A stretch of DNA of 64,000 bases from the NCBI GenBank assembly GCA_037833965.1, contig AP031358.1, positions 9,866,001 to 9,930,000 on the forward strand. The letters run 5' to 3'. Source of the stretch: Marchantia polymorpha subsp. ruderalis (taxonomy: Eukaryota > Streptophyta > Marchantiopsida > Marchantiales > Marchantiaceae). Shown one piece after another: positions 31,659 to 43,799 of this stretch; within the stretch, counting starts at the first letter, position 1, and every line of letters begins with the position of its first letter. The notes beneath the pieces were generated by a model. The model made no database searches. It was not told where the DNA came from and worked only from the letters and a program-made list of their open reading frames with translations. A program made the translations under genes and the position numbers.

Positions 31659-31765
31659 CCCCCCACCCCCACCCCCACCCCCCAACCTCTCTCTCTCTCT
31701 CTCTCTCTCACCCTCCCTCCCTTCCGTGCCTTACTTCCTTCCTTCCTTCCGTCCTTCGTCCCTCG
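31659..31765 (-). promoter_or_regulatory. G-quadruplex motif and (GA)n tract upstream of transketolase
   Basis: On the gene's coding strand there is a run G6-T-G5-T-G5-T-G6 (31659-31683), preceded by a (GA)n stretch (about 31686-31709) and a purine-rich tract to 31765. It is about 390 bp upstream of the ATG, in the promoter or 5' UTR. GA tracts are common in plant core promoters; a role is inference. Confidence 0.6.
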
Positions 31766-31972
31766 GGCCCTCCCAGAAAAGACTCAACTGTGTCATCCGA
31801 TGGCGGGCTCTGTTGGATTGGATGCCGATTACTCGGGGCCTCACTTGAGTTCTCGACACGATCTGCCTCTCCCCCTTCCCCTTCGGCCGGAAGTGAATTT
31901 AAAAGCGAATTGTTCGCCCGAAAACTTCGCCCTGTGTGGCGCTCGGAGCTCTTTTGTCTTAGAGAGGATGAG

Positions 31973-32040
31973 CATTTTTGTGTTTTCCAGCCTTTTGACC
32001 CTTTGGGTCCCCCGGGTTTGATCTCTTACCATTTACCATC
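31973..32040 (+). mobile_element. Orphan LINE 3' tail near the transketolase promoter
   Basis: This 65-bp stretch matches the 3' ends of the two LINE fragments at 45807 and 59190: ccttttgaccctttgggtcc, then gggtttgatct, then ttaccat repeated. No LINE coding sequence precedes it. It is either a severely truncated LINE or the tail of a SINE using the same ending. Confidence 0.7.
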
Positions 32041-34352
32041 TTCGGTGCAATGTTCTCGTGTTCATACTTTGAGATAATTTCAGAGCTGCTCATCCATCTC
32101 TCCTTGTTATATAGTACAGTGTGGTGCCTGTGCGAAAGTTGGTGTCACTCGAGAATTACGCTTCTCTTCTTTGTGGGGGCTTTGATGGTAAACGTTTACT
32201 GGGTCTGGTGTTTCTCAACATTTTAGAGTGTACGACTTTTCGACTCCTTTCTTGCACTTCTGGGAAGACCGTTATCAAAGAACTCCCTTACGAAAGAAGG
32301 CAAAGATGTGAGCGACTTTGGAACATTGAAGACGTGCGTTAAGTTATCCATAATATTCACATCCTTTCCTCCCCTTATTTAGTATCTGGAGACATATGGA
32401 GTCGCATTTGATTCCATTTTGAGATGATATGAATTTTGCAACCTACGAGTGTCTTGAATCACATGATAAACGTAAGTAGTACACACTTATGAGCTACTCT
32501 ACCAACTAATTTATTGATATTATTATTAACTACAGAAATCGTTTGTTGATTATTATATTTACTCAATCAGAAAAAGAGTCAGATGGCCGGTCCGTGAAGT
32601 CTCAAGCGAAAACAGAACATAGCGAGAGAAGGCTCCACAAAGGTCGAAAACTGAAATCACAGTGAACCAAGTTGAGAAGGTCTTAGAAGTTCCTTCAACC
32701 GCAATTTTTGCAAAATCTCCACTCTTTCGCTTAACCGAACCGTGGAGTTCGATGAACTTGCGACTGAAGATTCTGAACCTCCTTGGGGAAAAGAGGGCTT
32801 TTGACTTTTGCTCGGGTCGCCCAACACACGGCAGAACCCATGTGGTTACTTACTGGTTGGTGTTTACCTACTCGACAGTCGTCGTCTCTAAGACCGCCCG
32901 TCCTTCTTGACTCCTGGGTTCGAGTTCCACGCTGACTTGGATTGCCTTCTCTACGTAGCAGCTGGAGAAAGAAACACAAAGGCTCTGCCCAACCAGCGCC
33001 AGCGGTCGGTTGCTGTGGATGGGGGCCGACTCCGCCCGGTCGAACTTGAACAGAGGGAGCGCCTACTTGTGTTCCTCCAAAACTGGAACAGTGTAATAGC
33101 GTCTGTTGTGAACTTTAATTCTCTGTGTGTCTATCTTAACAATAGGTTGAAATCATGTGTCTTAGGGGCTCAGATATTATCGACAGGAAGATGTGAAAAA
33201 CAGACAATAGAATTCCACTTTATTAATGAACCACAGCCTTTCGAGATAGTCTAAATGAGTCTTCCACACAATCCATTATGTGTTCGAATTTTTTGAGCTT
33301 ATTGTTTTATCACTCCACAGACATCACTAATTAATGATTTATTCATTGGAAAATTCGTTTATGTGATCCTCATTTTCTGCTACTTTACTTGTAGACCAGT
33401 TGAAAACATGGTTCCCAAATTTTTGGTACAGTGGTGATGTTATTGGATACTGTACGTTTGCTTTCAGGCGGGTAAGGGATGATGGGATTCTTTGCATTTC
33501 TTTGCTTATTCACTCGGCCAAATTCGAATTCAAGTTATAATGAACTTGAGCCGATAAAAGAGATCACAGTGAACAATCACAGTCACATATCACTGAACAA
33601 CCACGAAGAATCCACCTTCCTGCCCGGGACGTTGCCTGAATACATTTCGTTTCGTTTGGCTTTCGCCTTCTGCAATTTTTCTTTCTCTTGTGCTCGGTTG
33701 GGTCTTCCCTCACTAACTCTTTTCTCCGAGTCTTTGTGTTTGGCCTCACATTAATTAGAGAATGACCAACGACAAATTCTACCCCGTTGTCTGGAACTTG
33801 GTGATACAACACTATTCCTTGAAGTAAAAGTGAGGTCAAATACATGTGGAAAACGATGGGAATACACAAGTAATCCAACAAGCCCAACAAGGAACCGAAC
33901 AAGGGGAATTAATAAAAAAAACTCACATCACAATGGTTCCAGCCCATGTAGCCCTGAAGTCCTTGGCTTTTCAAAGTCCATGTTTTATGCTATTCCTCCG
34001 AAACGAGAAGCAATGTTTGAGACGATTCGCGAAACGTGTAAGTATACGTAAGCAGAAACCTAGGATATAAGCGATTCAACACTAAAGCAAGCTTCCTATT
34101 TCTAGCAATTCGCTTTCCATTCAAGCTAGATAATTCCCACCTGCCACTCCACAAACTATAATAAGTAACAAACATATCCGCCACGAGAAGCATCTTGATA
34201 GAATTTTCAATATTACAAACGACCGAGAACGTACACAGTGATGAAACAACTATGAGGGCTATTCAGCTTATAGCAGAGAAAGTTTAGGTTTCTTTGAATA
34301 AACGTGTACTTGGAAATCCACACCTGATTTAAACAGTTAAGCCTTAACCTGG
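32041..34352. other. No recognised gene
   Basis: Short ORFs only. A possible tRNA-derived SINE head lies at 32842-32928. Confidence 0.4.
32842..32928 (+). repeat. Possible tRNA-derived SINE head
   Basis: ggttcgagttcc (32917-32928) fits the RNA polymerase III B box well. About 70 bp upstream tggttacttactgg weakly resembles an A box. No cloverleaf can be folded. Confidence 0.25.
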
Positions 34353-34407
34353 CTTCGAGGAATAGTCCCAGTCCTTAACCGTTAAGGCCCAGGACTATTC
34401 CTCGAAG
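34353..34407. repeat. 55-bp two-stage perfect hairpin
   Basis: Arms cttcgaggaatagtcc and ggactattcctcgaag pair over 16 bp without mismatch. After a 4/4 internal loop a second stem ccttaa/ttaagg closes on a three-base loop. Confidence 0.85.
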
Positions 34408-36480
34408 ACAAATCGAGACCACCGAATTGTTGAGGACAAAATACGACGAACAGCTTTTGTCGGGAAAGCTCGCCATCTCGGCTTCGAATGAAAACTATTC
34501 TCGTCACCGTAGAAAAACATCCGACAGATAATACGAAAGGCTGAAGATATTGTGGATTGAAAGCAAACGGGTGGTCACGGTAGATGCCGACGAACTCCTA
34601 CGTTATCATCAACTTTTCCACGACGGAATATACCACAGTGGACGAAGATTCCAACGCACATCCTTCGATCCTTTTTCCTGACCTATTCGTTGTAGGTTAT
34701 GCAGCGGCACCAATGGCCTTCGAGCAGACAGTCTATGTCTACGTCCGCGATCTTAGACCCTTTTATGTGATACAGTGACTTTCCACTTTGCAGGCCAGAG
34801 CTGGGTTAAAACTCAATCTTCCACAGTCGAGGGCGGCCTTTGCATATTGACAACTCGTAGGACTTGTGAACAGAGAACGTCATGGTACCAAGAGGCAGTG
34901 CTTTGACTTCCATCAATGGCAATGCTATCTTCGCTCCCCCTAAATGATGTACGGCTCGATGGGGTCTTCTAAACCTTTTTGGTTATCTCGAGGGCGCCAA
35001 GTGGATAGAATGAAGATGGAATCCACTTGTCCTGCTTGGGTTCCTATATAATAGGTTTCTATCATCTTTTTTTCCAGTTCTCATATCTCTCTCCTGTAAA
35101 ATATCTTCGTAGGTATAGTAACCAGCCTTACATTTCTAAGCCTCTTCCACAAAGGTTTGCGTGCAGCACTGAGTACAATTGACAACTTTAACAAAATACA
35201 CACTTCTGTTAAGAGGTGGTAATTTAATTCAAACACCAACTCTGCTGGTGATACTATTGACTCATTCTACCATTTGGTTTCATCCACGCGCGACTTGATG
35301 GGCTTCTCGTCTTTTTTCCTAATACCTTGTACAAATTTCCTTAAAAAAAATAAAATAAGTGCACACTCCAGAACAATAAACTACGAAAAATATGGATTCA
35401 TGTACACATATGTGATTAAAATCTCCTGAAATCAATCAATCTAAAGACTGGAGACTGTGGAATTCATTATACTCAAGGCATTTTCGAAAATTCACCTCAG
35501 TGTTGTATTCCCTGAGTTTCCACTCAGAGGATATCTTTCCGTTCGTGTAACCACAGTTTCTTAGAATACTTGAACAGCGATCACTAACTGCGACACTCCG
35601 TACATAATGCATCACATCAGTACACCACTACGTAAACTATATACTGTATACTTGCATGCCGAAAGCTTCATCTGCTGTACTGTACATGCATGTACAGTAT
35701 AGTGTGTATGTCCTCTCCTAGACCATATCCCTCGCTCTTCGGTCACGTCGTGGATGGACGGTATTTCGAACCACGAAAATGTGGCGGAAGGTAAATGTGA
35801 AGACTGGTGTGCCCTGTCCGAATGGACGGGGTAAAGGACGCCACGTGTGGCTGGAAGGACAAGCATCAGGCCGGACCGTACCGCCGCCGTTGGATACAGT
35901 GGCAAATTTGACCCTTACCCCGCGTTGAGAGTATCGTGACTCGCTATTTTATGATTTCAATTCTCATCATGATCGCCGCAACCCTCAATAGAACCCTCTC
36001 CGTTCTAAACTGATCGTTTGTGGCTCCCCGCATCTTCCAACAATGGCCCCATCTCAAGCCTTCTGGCAATTGGGAAATTTGATAGATTTATATCAAATAG
36101 TTTTATTTCCTTTTCTGTGTTTGCCGAGTTGAAACATCTAGACCGCTAACGATACTAAATTGCAAAAATAAATCTCCTAAAATATTTATCTAACTTGTAA
36201 TCATGTGGCAATTCACCCAACTGTTGAAGAGACATGATGATATGGCTGTGGTGTTCTGTAATGTACAAATAATAGATACCAGTCTTCTAACTACTCATCA
36301 TATGTTAAGACGTATCCTGAACCCCACTCATTCCAAATTGGAACAATTATTCGAAACTTTTTCAATTCTTATCTTATTTTTATATGATTTAAATATCTAT
36401 ATTAAAAACAGGTATATAAAAAATAATTTGAAGAATCAAAAAAATAGACATTTCAATTATTAACTCTTCGCCTACAAATC
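34408..36480. other. No recognised gene
   Basis: Short ORFs at 34584-34778 and 35612-35905 (minus) show no domain. A perfect 22-bp palindrome, tactgtacatgcatgtacagta, lies at 35678-35699. Confidence 0.4.
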
Positions 36481-37561
36481 AAAACATAAACTACTGATTC
36501 AATAATGCAATTAAAAAAAATTTGAAAAAATCCCACAAGATTGTACAAATCATGTAAATGTAGATTATCTTGCCGCCAAACATTTCATAAAATCATAAGC
36601 ATGCAAGTCTTTCAAATAAGAACTTTCAAAATAATAAAAAAGGGAAAAATCAAATTCAAAAATATTTAATATATGTCAAAAGAATTTCATCCAAAATTTG
36701 AATTTTGGATAATCTGAAATTATTAAAAATAAAATTTTTAAAATCTATAGATAGTTTGAATTGAAAAATACTTAAGACGATTTATAACAATTTATTGCTC
36801 AAAATTCAAACCTTACATGCAATAATTTATTGTCCTTAAACAACTAAAGTAAATTCTAGCTAAACATGAAATGGATGAATTATTGACTTTCCAAAATCTA
36901 GCATAACAATTTTTAATTTTTTCCACAAAAAAATCTTTTAAATCTTATAACTTTCGCATACATTATCAAAATATCAACAGAATACACTTCTGGAATCAAT
37001 AAATTAAACTGATCAAATACATAGAGCTAATATAGATCCATTTTCTTCATGAAGTAACACAAATATATGCCATCAATCTGAGTATAGTATATATTTTGAT
37101 CATTTTATTGTGCGAAGTTCAAATGAGTCACATGTACAATAAACCTTTCATTCTATTGAATTATATTGAATCCAAAATTGAGTTTAAAATCTAAATTAAC
37201 TGGCTGAAATTGAAGACCGATGATGTATGATTTTGCCTTAGTATCATATTATAACAACAAGTTTAGCTCAAGATTTAAAATTATATTTGAAAAAAAGCAA
37301 TGACAAATTGTTTCTAAAATATCCTCTGAAAATCAATAATCTATAATTCATTGGATTGATAACTCATTCAGATCATTATAAAATGTTATAAACTTTTAAT
37401 TTAAAAAATTTATAAAAAAATAAATAAAGGAAAAATATCTAAGTTATTATATTCAAAAAATCAATTTTGTTTATTTTTATTATTTTTTTAGTTACAAAAT
37501 TAAACATGCAATTACTTTTGCATGTGATTTTACTTTCTTAAAATCCAAAATTCAAAAAATG

Positions 37562-37564
<3 letters not shown>

Positions 37565-37596
<32 letters not shown>
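37565..37596. repeat. (TA)16 microsatellite
   Basis: Uninterrupted TA run. Confidence 0.95.
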
Positions 37597-37598
<2 letters not shown>

Positions 37599-39586
37599 GT
37601 TTATATATTGTAATACGTATATAAATATCAATGTGATATATCAAGTTTCCAAGTTTTATATTATTTCGAATTTAATAACATCACTAAGTAAAATTTATCT
37701 ATGATTTGTATTTATCAAAATTCATATGTTAAAATACATTTAATCAACATTTCAGAATAGTTTAAAATTTATTGCAAGATTTCATTAACAAATACATATA
37801 AAAAATAAATATGTTTCACATTTCATTACAATAAGACAAGTTTTACGTGGACTTGTTTTCAGAAATTTGTTACCAACAAAAATTTGAAAAATATAATTTA
37901 ACATTCATTTGAACGTCTTTATAGAAGCTTTTTTTATATCAGATTCATAATTTTGACCAAATTAATATTTTCATTTTATTATTAATAACTAAAATTAATG
38001 ATTTTATCATCTTAAATGATACTATTTGTTAAAATACATGCTCAAAAACCCAAAAAATGAAAAATTTATGAATTTAAACACTTAATTGATGTCATAAAAG
38101 ATTCAAGCATAATGATAAAAAATAGGATTACAAACTTTATATACATCCAGAAAATCATCAAAAAAATTCAAAAGATATTTCTTAATTCTTTAAAGAATTT
38201 TGATAAACGTTTTGTTTCGAGAATTAAAACCCACTCTTGAAGCTGATGGAATAAAAATATATTCTTATGAAAAAGAATAAAGATGAAAAATACACAATAT
38301 GAAATTAAAATATTATAAGATATCGTTTTGAATTTATCAAATATTTAGAAAATATTGATACATGAAAAGAGCATTTTTGAAATATCGATGTTTATTCAGC
38401 TAATTTAATGTCTATCACAACTTTTATTGCAAGACAATGTGATCACTGACATTGAGATAGTGAATGGTTATTAAAAAAAAAACTTTTTTAAATTTTTGTA
38501 TCTTTCAATCAATAATTGAGGAAGTAACTTACCGAAAGAAAATTGTATAAGCTATCAAAGATTAATATAATCTATTTTTAAAAATCTAAAATAATATTTA
38601 TATATATATCAAGTTTTGCTTTTCAGCTGAACAAAATTTGTTATATTTTGGAAGTAAAACAATTAAGCAAACTAAAATATAAAATTGATAGCAACATATT
38701 ATAAGAAATAAGATGATCATGGCATAGTTGATGGGAGCTATGGTCTATGATAGTATGAATGCGTCATTTGCTTTTCAACTTTGAACAATATTTGACAAGT
38801 GAATGAAAAGTGTTTTTTCATATTTTGTATCTTATTAAAAAAAAATGTTTGCTATTCTTTATAAATTGCAAACTTCACTTGTAATAAAAAAATCCAACCT
38901 TGTTGTATTTAAAGTATTGCATAGGTGAACATAAATGTTTTGTGATCTTGTGAGCTTAATTAAAAATTTCATATATTTTAATAATTTGAAAAAAAACGTA
39001 TATAGATTGTTAGATGCATATGATTACTAGTGAAAAATGTAACGAGAAATATCATCATTGATATAAAATACATTTATTTAGCACATCAAGATGTAGCATA
39101 ATTGATTGTTTATTTCTTTGAAACATAAATTGAAATATCATCGTAAAGTAAAGTAGACATGAGAATTTAAACATGCTAAAGTCAACTTTGTCTGAAAGTA
39201 GTTGCACATAACTAGATCTATAAGATGTTAAATTTCTTCAAAGATTCAAGATAAGCTTGAACAGTGAAAACATATGTTTGATCTTCAAAAGTTGATGATA
39301 TTTATATATAAGAGTCTAATCTATAATATATGAGAAAAAAGAAGAAAGCAAAATGTGTTTGGCATTGAAACTTTTACTTTTAAGAAGAAAATGAAAGATC
39401 TATAATCTTAAACATATAGATAAGAACATAAATGTGAATCAATTTTATAATTATCTGAATTTAATTAATATTTGTTAGATCAATCATGAATAATTATTCA
39501 TTTTTTAGTCCTTTCTTGATTTCGTAAAAGTCCAAGAATTTTAGCTATAAAACAAAATGTATAGTCCAAAAGTATAACTAAATTTG

Positions 39587-39909
39587 TTAGATTATGTAAA
39601 AGTGTATATTACTTTATACTTCTTCAAAAATACTATACTATGTACTGGTTATTAGGATTGATATTACTAGTAGTTAGGATAGATAACAACCGGAAATTCA
39701 ACCCTTGATTGGATGCGTACCATGACATGGGCATATCTGTTCTAAGAGTTGCGATCTGTGTGACTCTCATGGCCTTTGATTATATCCGGATTGGGTACTT
39801 AAAACCAATCCGAGACTCCTTTTATCCATCAATCAAGCTTCAATACTTCCTTAATTGTGACTAATCTCTCACTCTCAATTTCTCATATGATCTAATATGA
39901 TATCAGAGC
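39587..39909 (+). mobile_element. Ty1/copia LTR and primer-binding-site remnant
   Basis: A block of higher complexity starting tgttag and ending ctaata is followed at 39898-39909 by tgatatcagagc, one base off the initiator-Met tRNA primer site usual for plant copia elements. The following DNA decays within a few hundred bases. The block is also flanked by 43-bp imperfect direct repeats (about 39549-39591 and 40318-40360) containing caaaagtataact. Confidence 0.5.
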
Positions 39910-42900
39910 AAATTCCTCATTGATAGAAGTATGCTTGAATTCAGAAAAGGCGAGAGTACGCTCCTCGTTGTGAACCATCTATATGACACTTGCAAAAGTA
40001 ATTACAAGAGATCATGAATTCCCACCGGGCTCCTAAATTTGACTTCAAATTTGAGCAAGTTCGCTAGTCCGAACCTGTTTAATACCTGTCAGTGCTGATC
40101 TGAAGCATTGTGGAGGCCAAATTTAAGAAATTCCATAAAATTGTGAGCAAAATTTTCAAGTTTCATGCAATTCAAACAAAATATTTCACAAAAAAAATTT
40201 CTTTCGCACAAAATTCTAACAGTGAGGTTAGTATCCTGCACCACACCATGAAGAATGTGTAAACATGTAGACGTTGCGAGGAAGATGACGACATTGGGAC
40301 CTTCCAAAATTTGTAAACAAAATTTATAGTTCAAAAGTATAACTATATTTGTTAGAACATACAAAATTTACAAAGTCATGACATACACTTTTGAAACATG
40401 ATTAAATTTTATTTTACATTAGGCTTAACTTTTTTGTACATTCTGCTTAATAGGTATACTCATTTGGTTATTCACTTCAAAATAGAGCAAGCTTGTTGAA
40501 CAAATTAGTTGAAATAAACATAGATTATGTTTGATCAATAATGTTAATCGCACAGATTTTGCATACATCTTATTTCATAATTTGTTCCCATTTTTATTGC
40601 AATTGAAATCATGACATATTCAACATAGATTTATGTATGCCTAGCCAATAAACTAAAGTCTAAAAAACTTTAGTTATAATCTTACTGCTTTCATATCAAA
40701 GAAAAGTAAATCCGTGTTGAAAATTGATGTACTGCAAACATTGAATCTTTGATGCTAGGAATATATTTTTGAAAGTTTCAACATAGTAATTTTTACTCAT
40801 ATATATATATATATATAAATAATAGAAATGCTTATATCATAAATTAATATTATATTTGAATAAATTAAGGTCATCAAATGCAAAACTCACATAGTTTGTA
40901 CTCAATAATTAATTAAATACAAATACTATTAAATGGAAGAGTAATTATGACGATTTACATAAAGAATTACAAGGAGGTGTTGCTTATAAAGAGCAATTTT
41001 TGCAAGTTGGAAACTCTTAACTATAACAGAAGTATCAAGATTTACAAATGAATAAACCATTGACATGTCTAAATATATTATTTTCCAAAATGAATTTTAC
41101 TGATATATTAATCTTGACTTATGCATGAGATATTTATAAAAATGTGGAACTTTTTTTTTTTCTAATGTATCGACTTTTTTCATAAGATAATTTTCAAACA
41201 TTTGTGTATCAACTTGATGAGATGAAACCTTACAAATAGAAACGTACAAATTAATTAAAAATAATATTTTATTATCAATTTTTATTTAAAATTTATTTCA
41301 ACATAATTGAAACAATACCGATGATGTCAGTAACAATATGTACACACACAATTTAATGGTAAAAAAGATCATACAAACAAATATGTGAACAACGATAAAC
41401 AGTTTGATTCAACAATAATACATGTTTTTTTTAAAAAAAACAATACATGTTTTTTGTTTGTATTTGTTTCTTCTTATTCTACATCAAGCAAGTATTGTAA
41501 TTGCTTTGATCCAAGATAATCTACATGTGTTGAGATTAACGAAGAAGCTTATGAGTATAATAGAAAATTCAATATATATGTTTGTCATTTTAATTCAATA
41601 TTTTTGTATGAATAAAAAATAATTAGAAGAAAATGAAACTAGCAGTTTTGCAATTTCATGGGATGATAAATATTAAAAAAAAAGTGTTTCAAATTATTTT
41701 AAACACAAAAAGCATGCTTAGTCATAACTTTTTCATCTTCATTTTTCTTTCACTTTATGCAAAAGAAATGTTATTAAAAAAATCTAATAATAGACGTCAA
41801 GAATTTTAAACTAATTAGTTTAAAATGGAAATACTTCAAGAATGTAAAAAATGAATTCCGGAAAGAACTTAAAGAGTGAAACATTATGATTGAACAAAAT
41901 AATTTTGCTAAGAATATTTTTTGAATTATTAAGATTGAAAACTCAATACTTTGCGTAAACTATTAGCTTCTAATTTCAAGCTTTCATTTTAATTTAATCT
42001 AAAGTAGAACATGATCAATTATTTGATATTAGAAATTATTTAATACTATTTATTGAGCAATCGAATATTTATTTTTATTTTTTATAACTTCTGAATATTG
42101 AATACTATGATAAGAGAAGCAAATACATGTATCAATATGAAATAAACGCAAGGAGATTATAAAATACAAACACACGGAGTTTATAATGTATTTGTAAGTG
42201 AATCTTATAGAATCTTTGAAAATTATTCTTGTATTTTACGTAAAACAAAGTAATACTTATCACTTATTGCATATAAGGTTGAAATTTGTAAACTAGATGT
42301 TGATAGCAAAAAATAAATCATAAAACAATTATGTATATTTAGCAATGAACGTAGAAGTTTGAAATCTACATTGAAAAAATGCATTCCTTGATACAATATT
42401 TATTTTGAGTTTAAACCATAGACACAAGCAACAAAAAGTAAAATTTGGTTCAAAAAACTTGTTCTTAATATTATTTTGAAACGTTGTAAATTTTTGTTCA
42501 CAAAAATCAAAGTGTTTTACATTTGAAAGTTAATCAGATGATAATGGCCATATGAAATATATAGTTTAAATATAAAATTTAAAAATCGTACCTTAAGACA
42601 TAGTTATAAATATTTAGCTAATCAAGAATAATAACACAAACGATTTCGCTAATATTTGTATTCAAGTAATGTTTTTCAAACATTTTTCAAATCCATTTAT
42701 CACATAATGAATTTCATTTGTGAGTAGAACATATTTAAAAAAATGAAGTGATAATTATATATAATTTATTATATTTTTTCACCATTTCATGTTTTTATAA
42801 TTTGAATTTGTTCAACACCAATCACATTTAATAACAAATAACTTTTTAAAAATTAATAATAATAGATTTATAATTTTGTTTTAAATGGTATTGATTTGGT

Positions 42901-43072
42901 TTTTTATTTATTTGAAAACATTAAGGTATGATTGATTTTGTTTTATTGTTATCTTGTAAAAAAATGTATTAAAATTGAATTAAATGTATTGGCATGTGAA
43001 GATTAAATGTTATGATTTTACTTTCGCTAACGTGGTTCACAAATTTAATGTAAAAAATTATGACTTTGAGGT

Positions 43073-43790
43073 ATTTACTTGATGAATCCCATCAAAACTA
43101 AAATTACTGGATGGGATCCATCAAGTTTTGTTGTATCTGATGGAATCCCACAACTGTACACGTCACGCATGTTAAAGTACGAACAAACGGTGTAGCGGTT
43201 ATGTTCAAACAGAATGAAGCATGGCCTCAATGCATTGGAGCTCGCTAACTTCAATTTAGACACGCAATAGAGCGCAATAGAGCTCTAATTGTTAATTTGT
43301 GCTGCGATAGTTGTTGAATTTATTGGAATAGATCGATAAGTGCGTACAAGAAATAAAATTATGCACTCGAATTGGATGATTTTTTATTTTTTTTTGCAAG
43401 CTTGGGAGAGAATACTCTGTTTATCACACGAGTGTATTCAGAAACTCTTGACATAGGGTGCTAGAGTAACTCGTAAAGTCCGATTCTTGAGCATTCGTAA
43501 AATTAGATTTTTTAGCATTCATGCAAACCCATCATTTGTCCGTCTTGACATTGGACATTGATGAGCAGATTAGGCTTGTACAGCTTGACTGCTACCAAAA
43601 TTTCAACGGTGTTGACCGACTCAATTGTGGGGAACAACATCATATAACATGCACATATTTGTACAAAAACACGTATTAGAACTCATCGACGGTGTACCTT
43701 TAGTGGGGTTCTATCGAGTATAAGAAAACATTAATGGATTCTATCAAGTACTTTAGGTTCCGATGTGGTACTATAAAGAAAATACCTTGT
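43073..43790. mobile_element. MITE-like palindromic element
   Basis: The left end (aggtatttacttgatgaatcc) is partly complementary to the right end (ggattctatcaagtacttt and aaaataccttg). The inner sequence repeats the word pattern CTTGATGG-n-ACCC that also builds the foldback repeat at 57.4-58.7 kb. No transposase is seen. The small minus-strand ORF at 43075-43263 lies inside and is not a gene. Confidence 0.45.
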
Positions 43791-43799
43791 ATGTCTTGC

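Larger units (their letters stand above)
36480..43070. other. AT-rich gene desert
   Basis: About 6.6 kb of extremely AT-rich DNA with almost no frame over 60 codons. It includes TA microsatellites at 37565-37596 and 40799-40818 and a copia LTR/PBS remnant at 39587-39909. Probably old, mutation-saturated transposon DNA. Confidence 0.5.

Noticed and set aside
30722-31711. Transketolase beginning upstream of 31270
   Set aside because: The frame is open upstream but has no ATG before 31270; the upstream peptide is low-complexity from the GA and G tracts.
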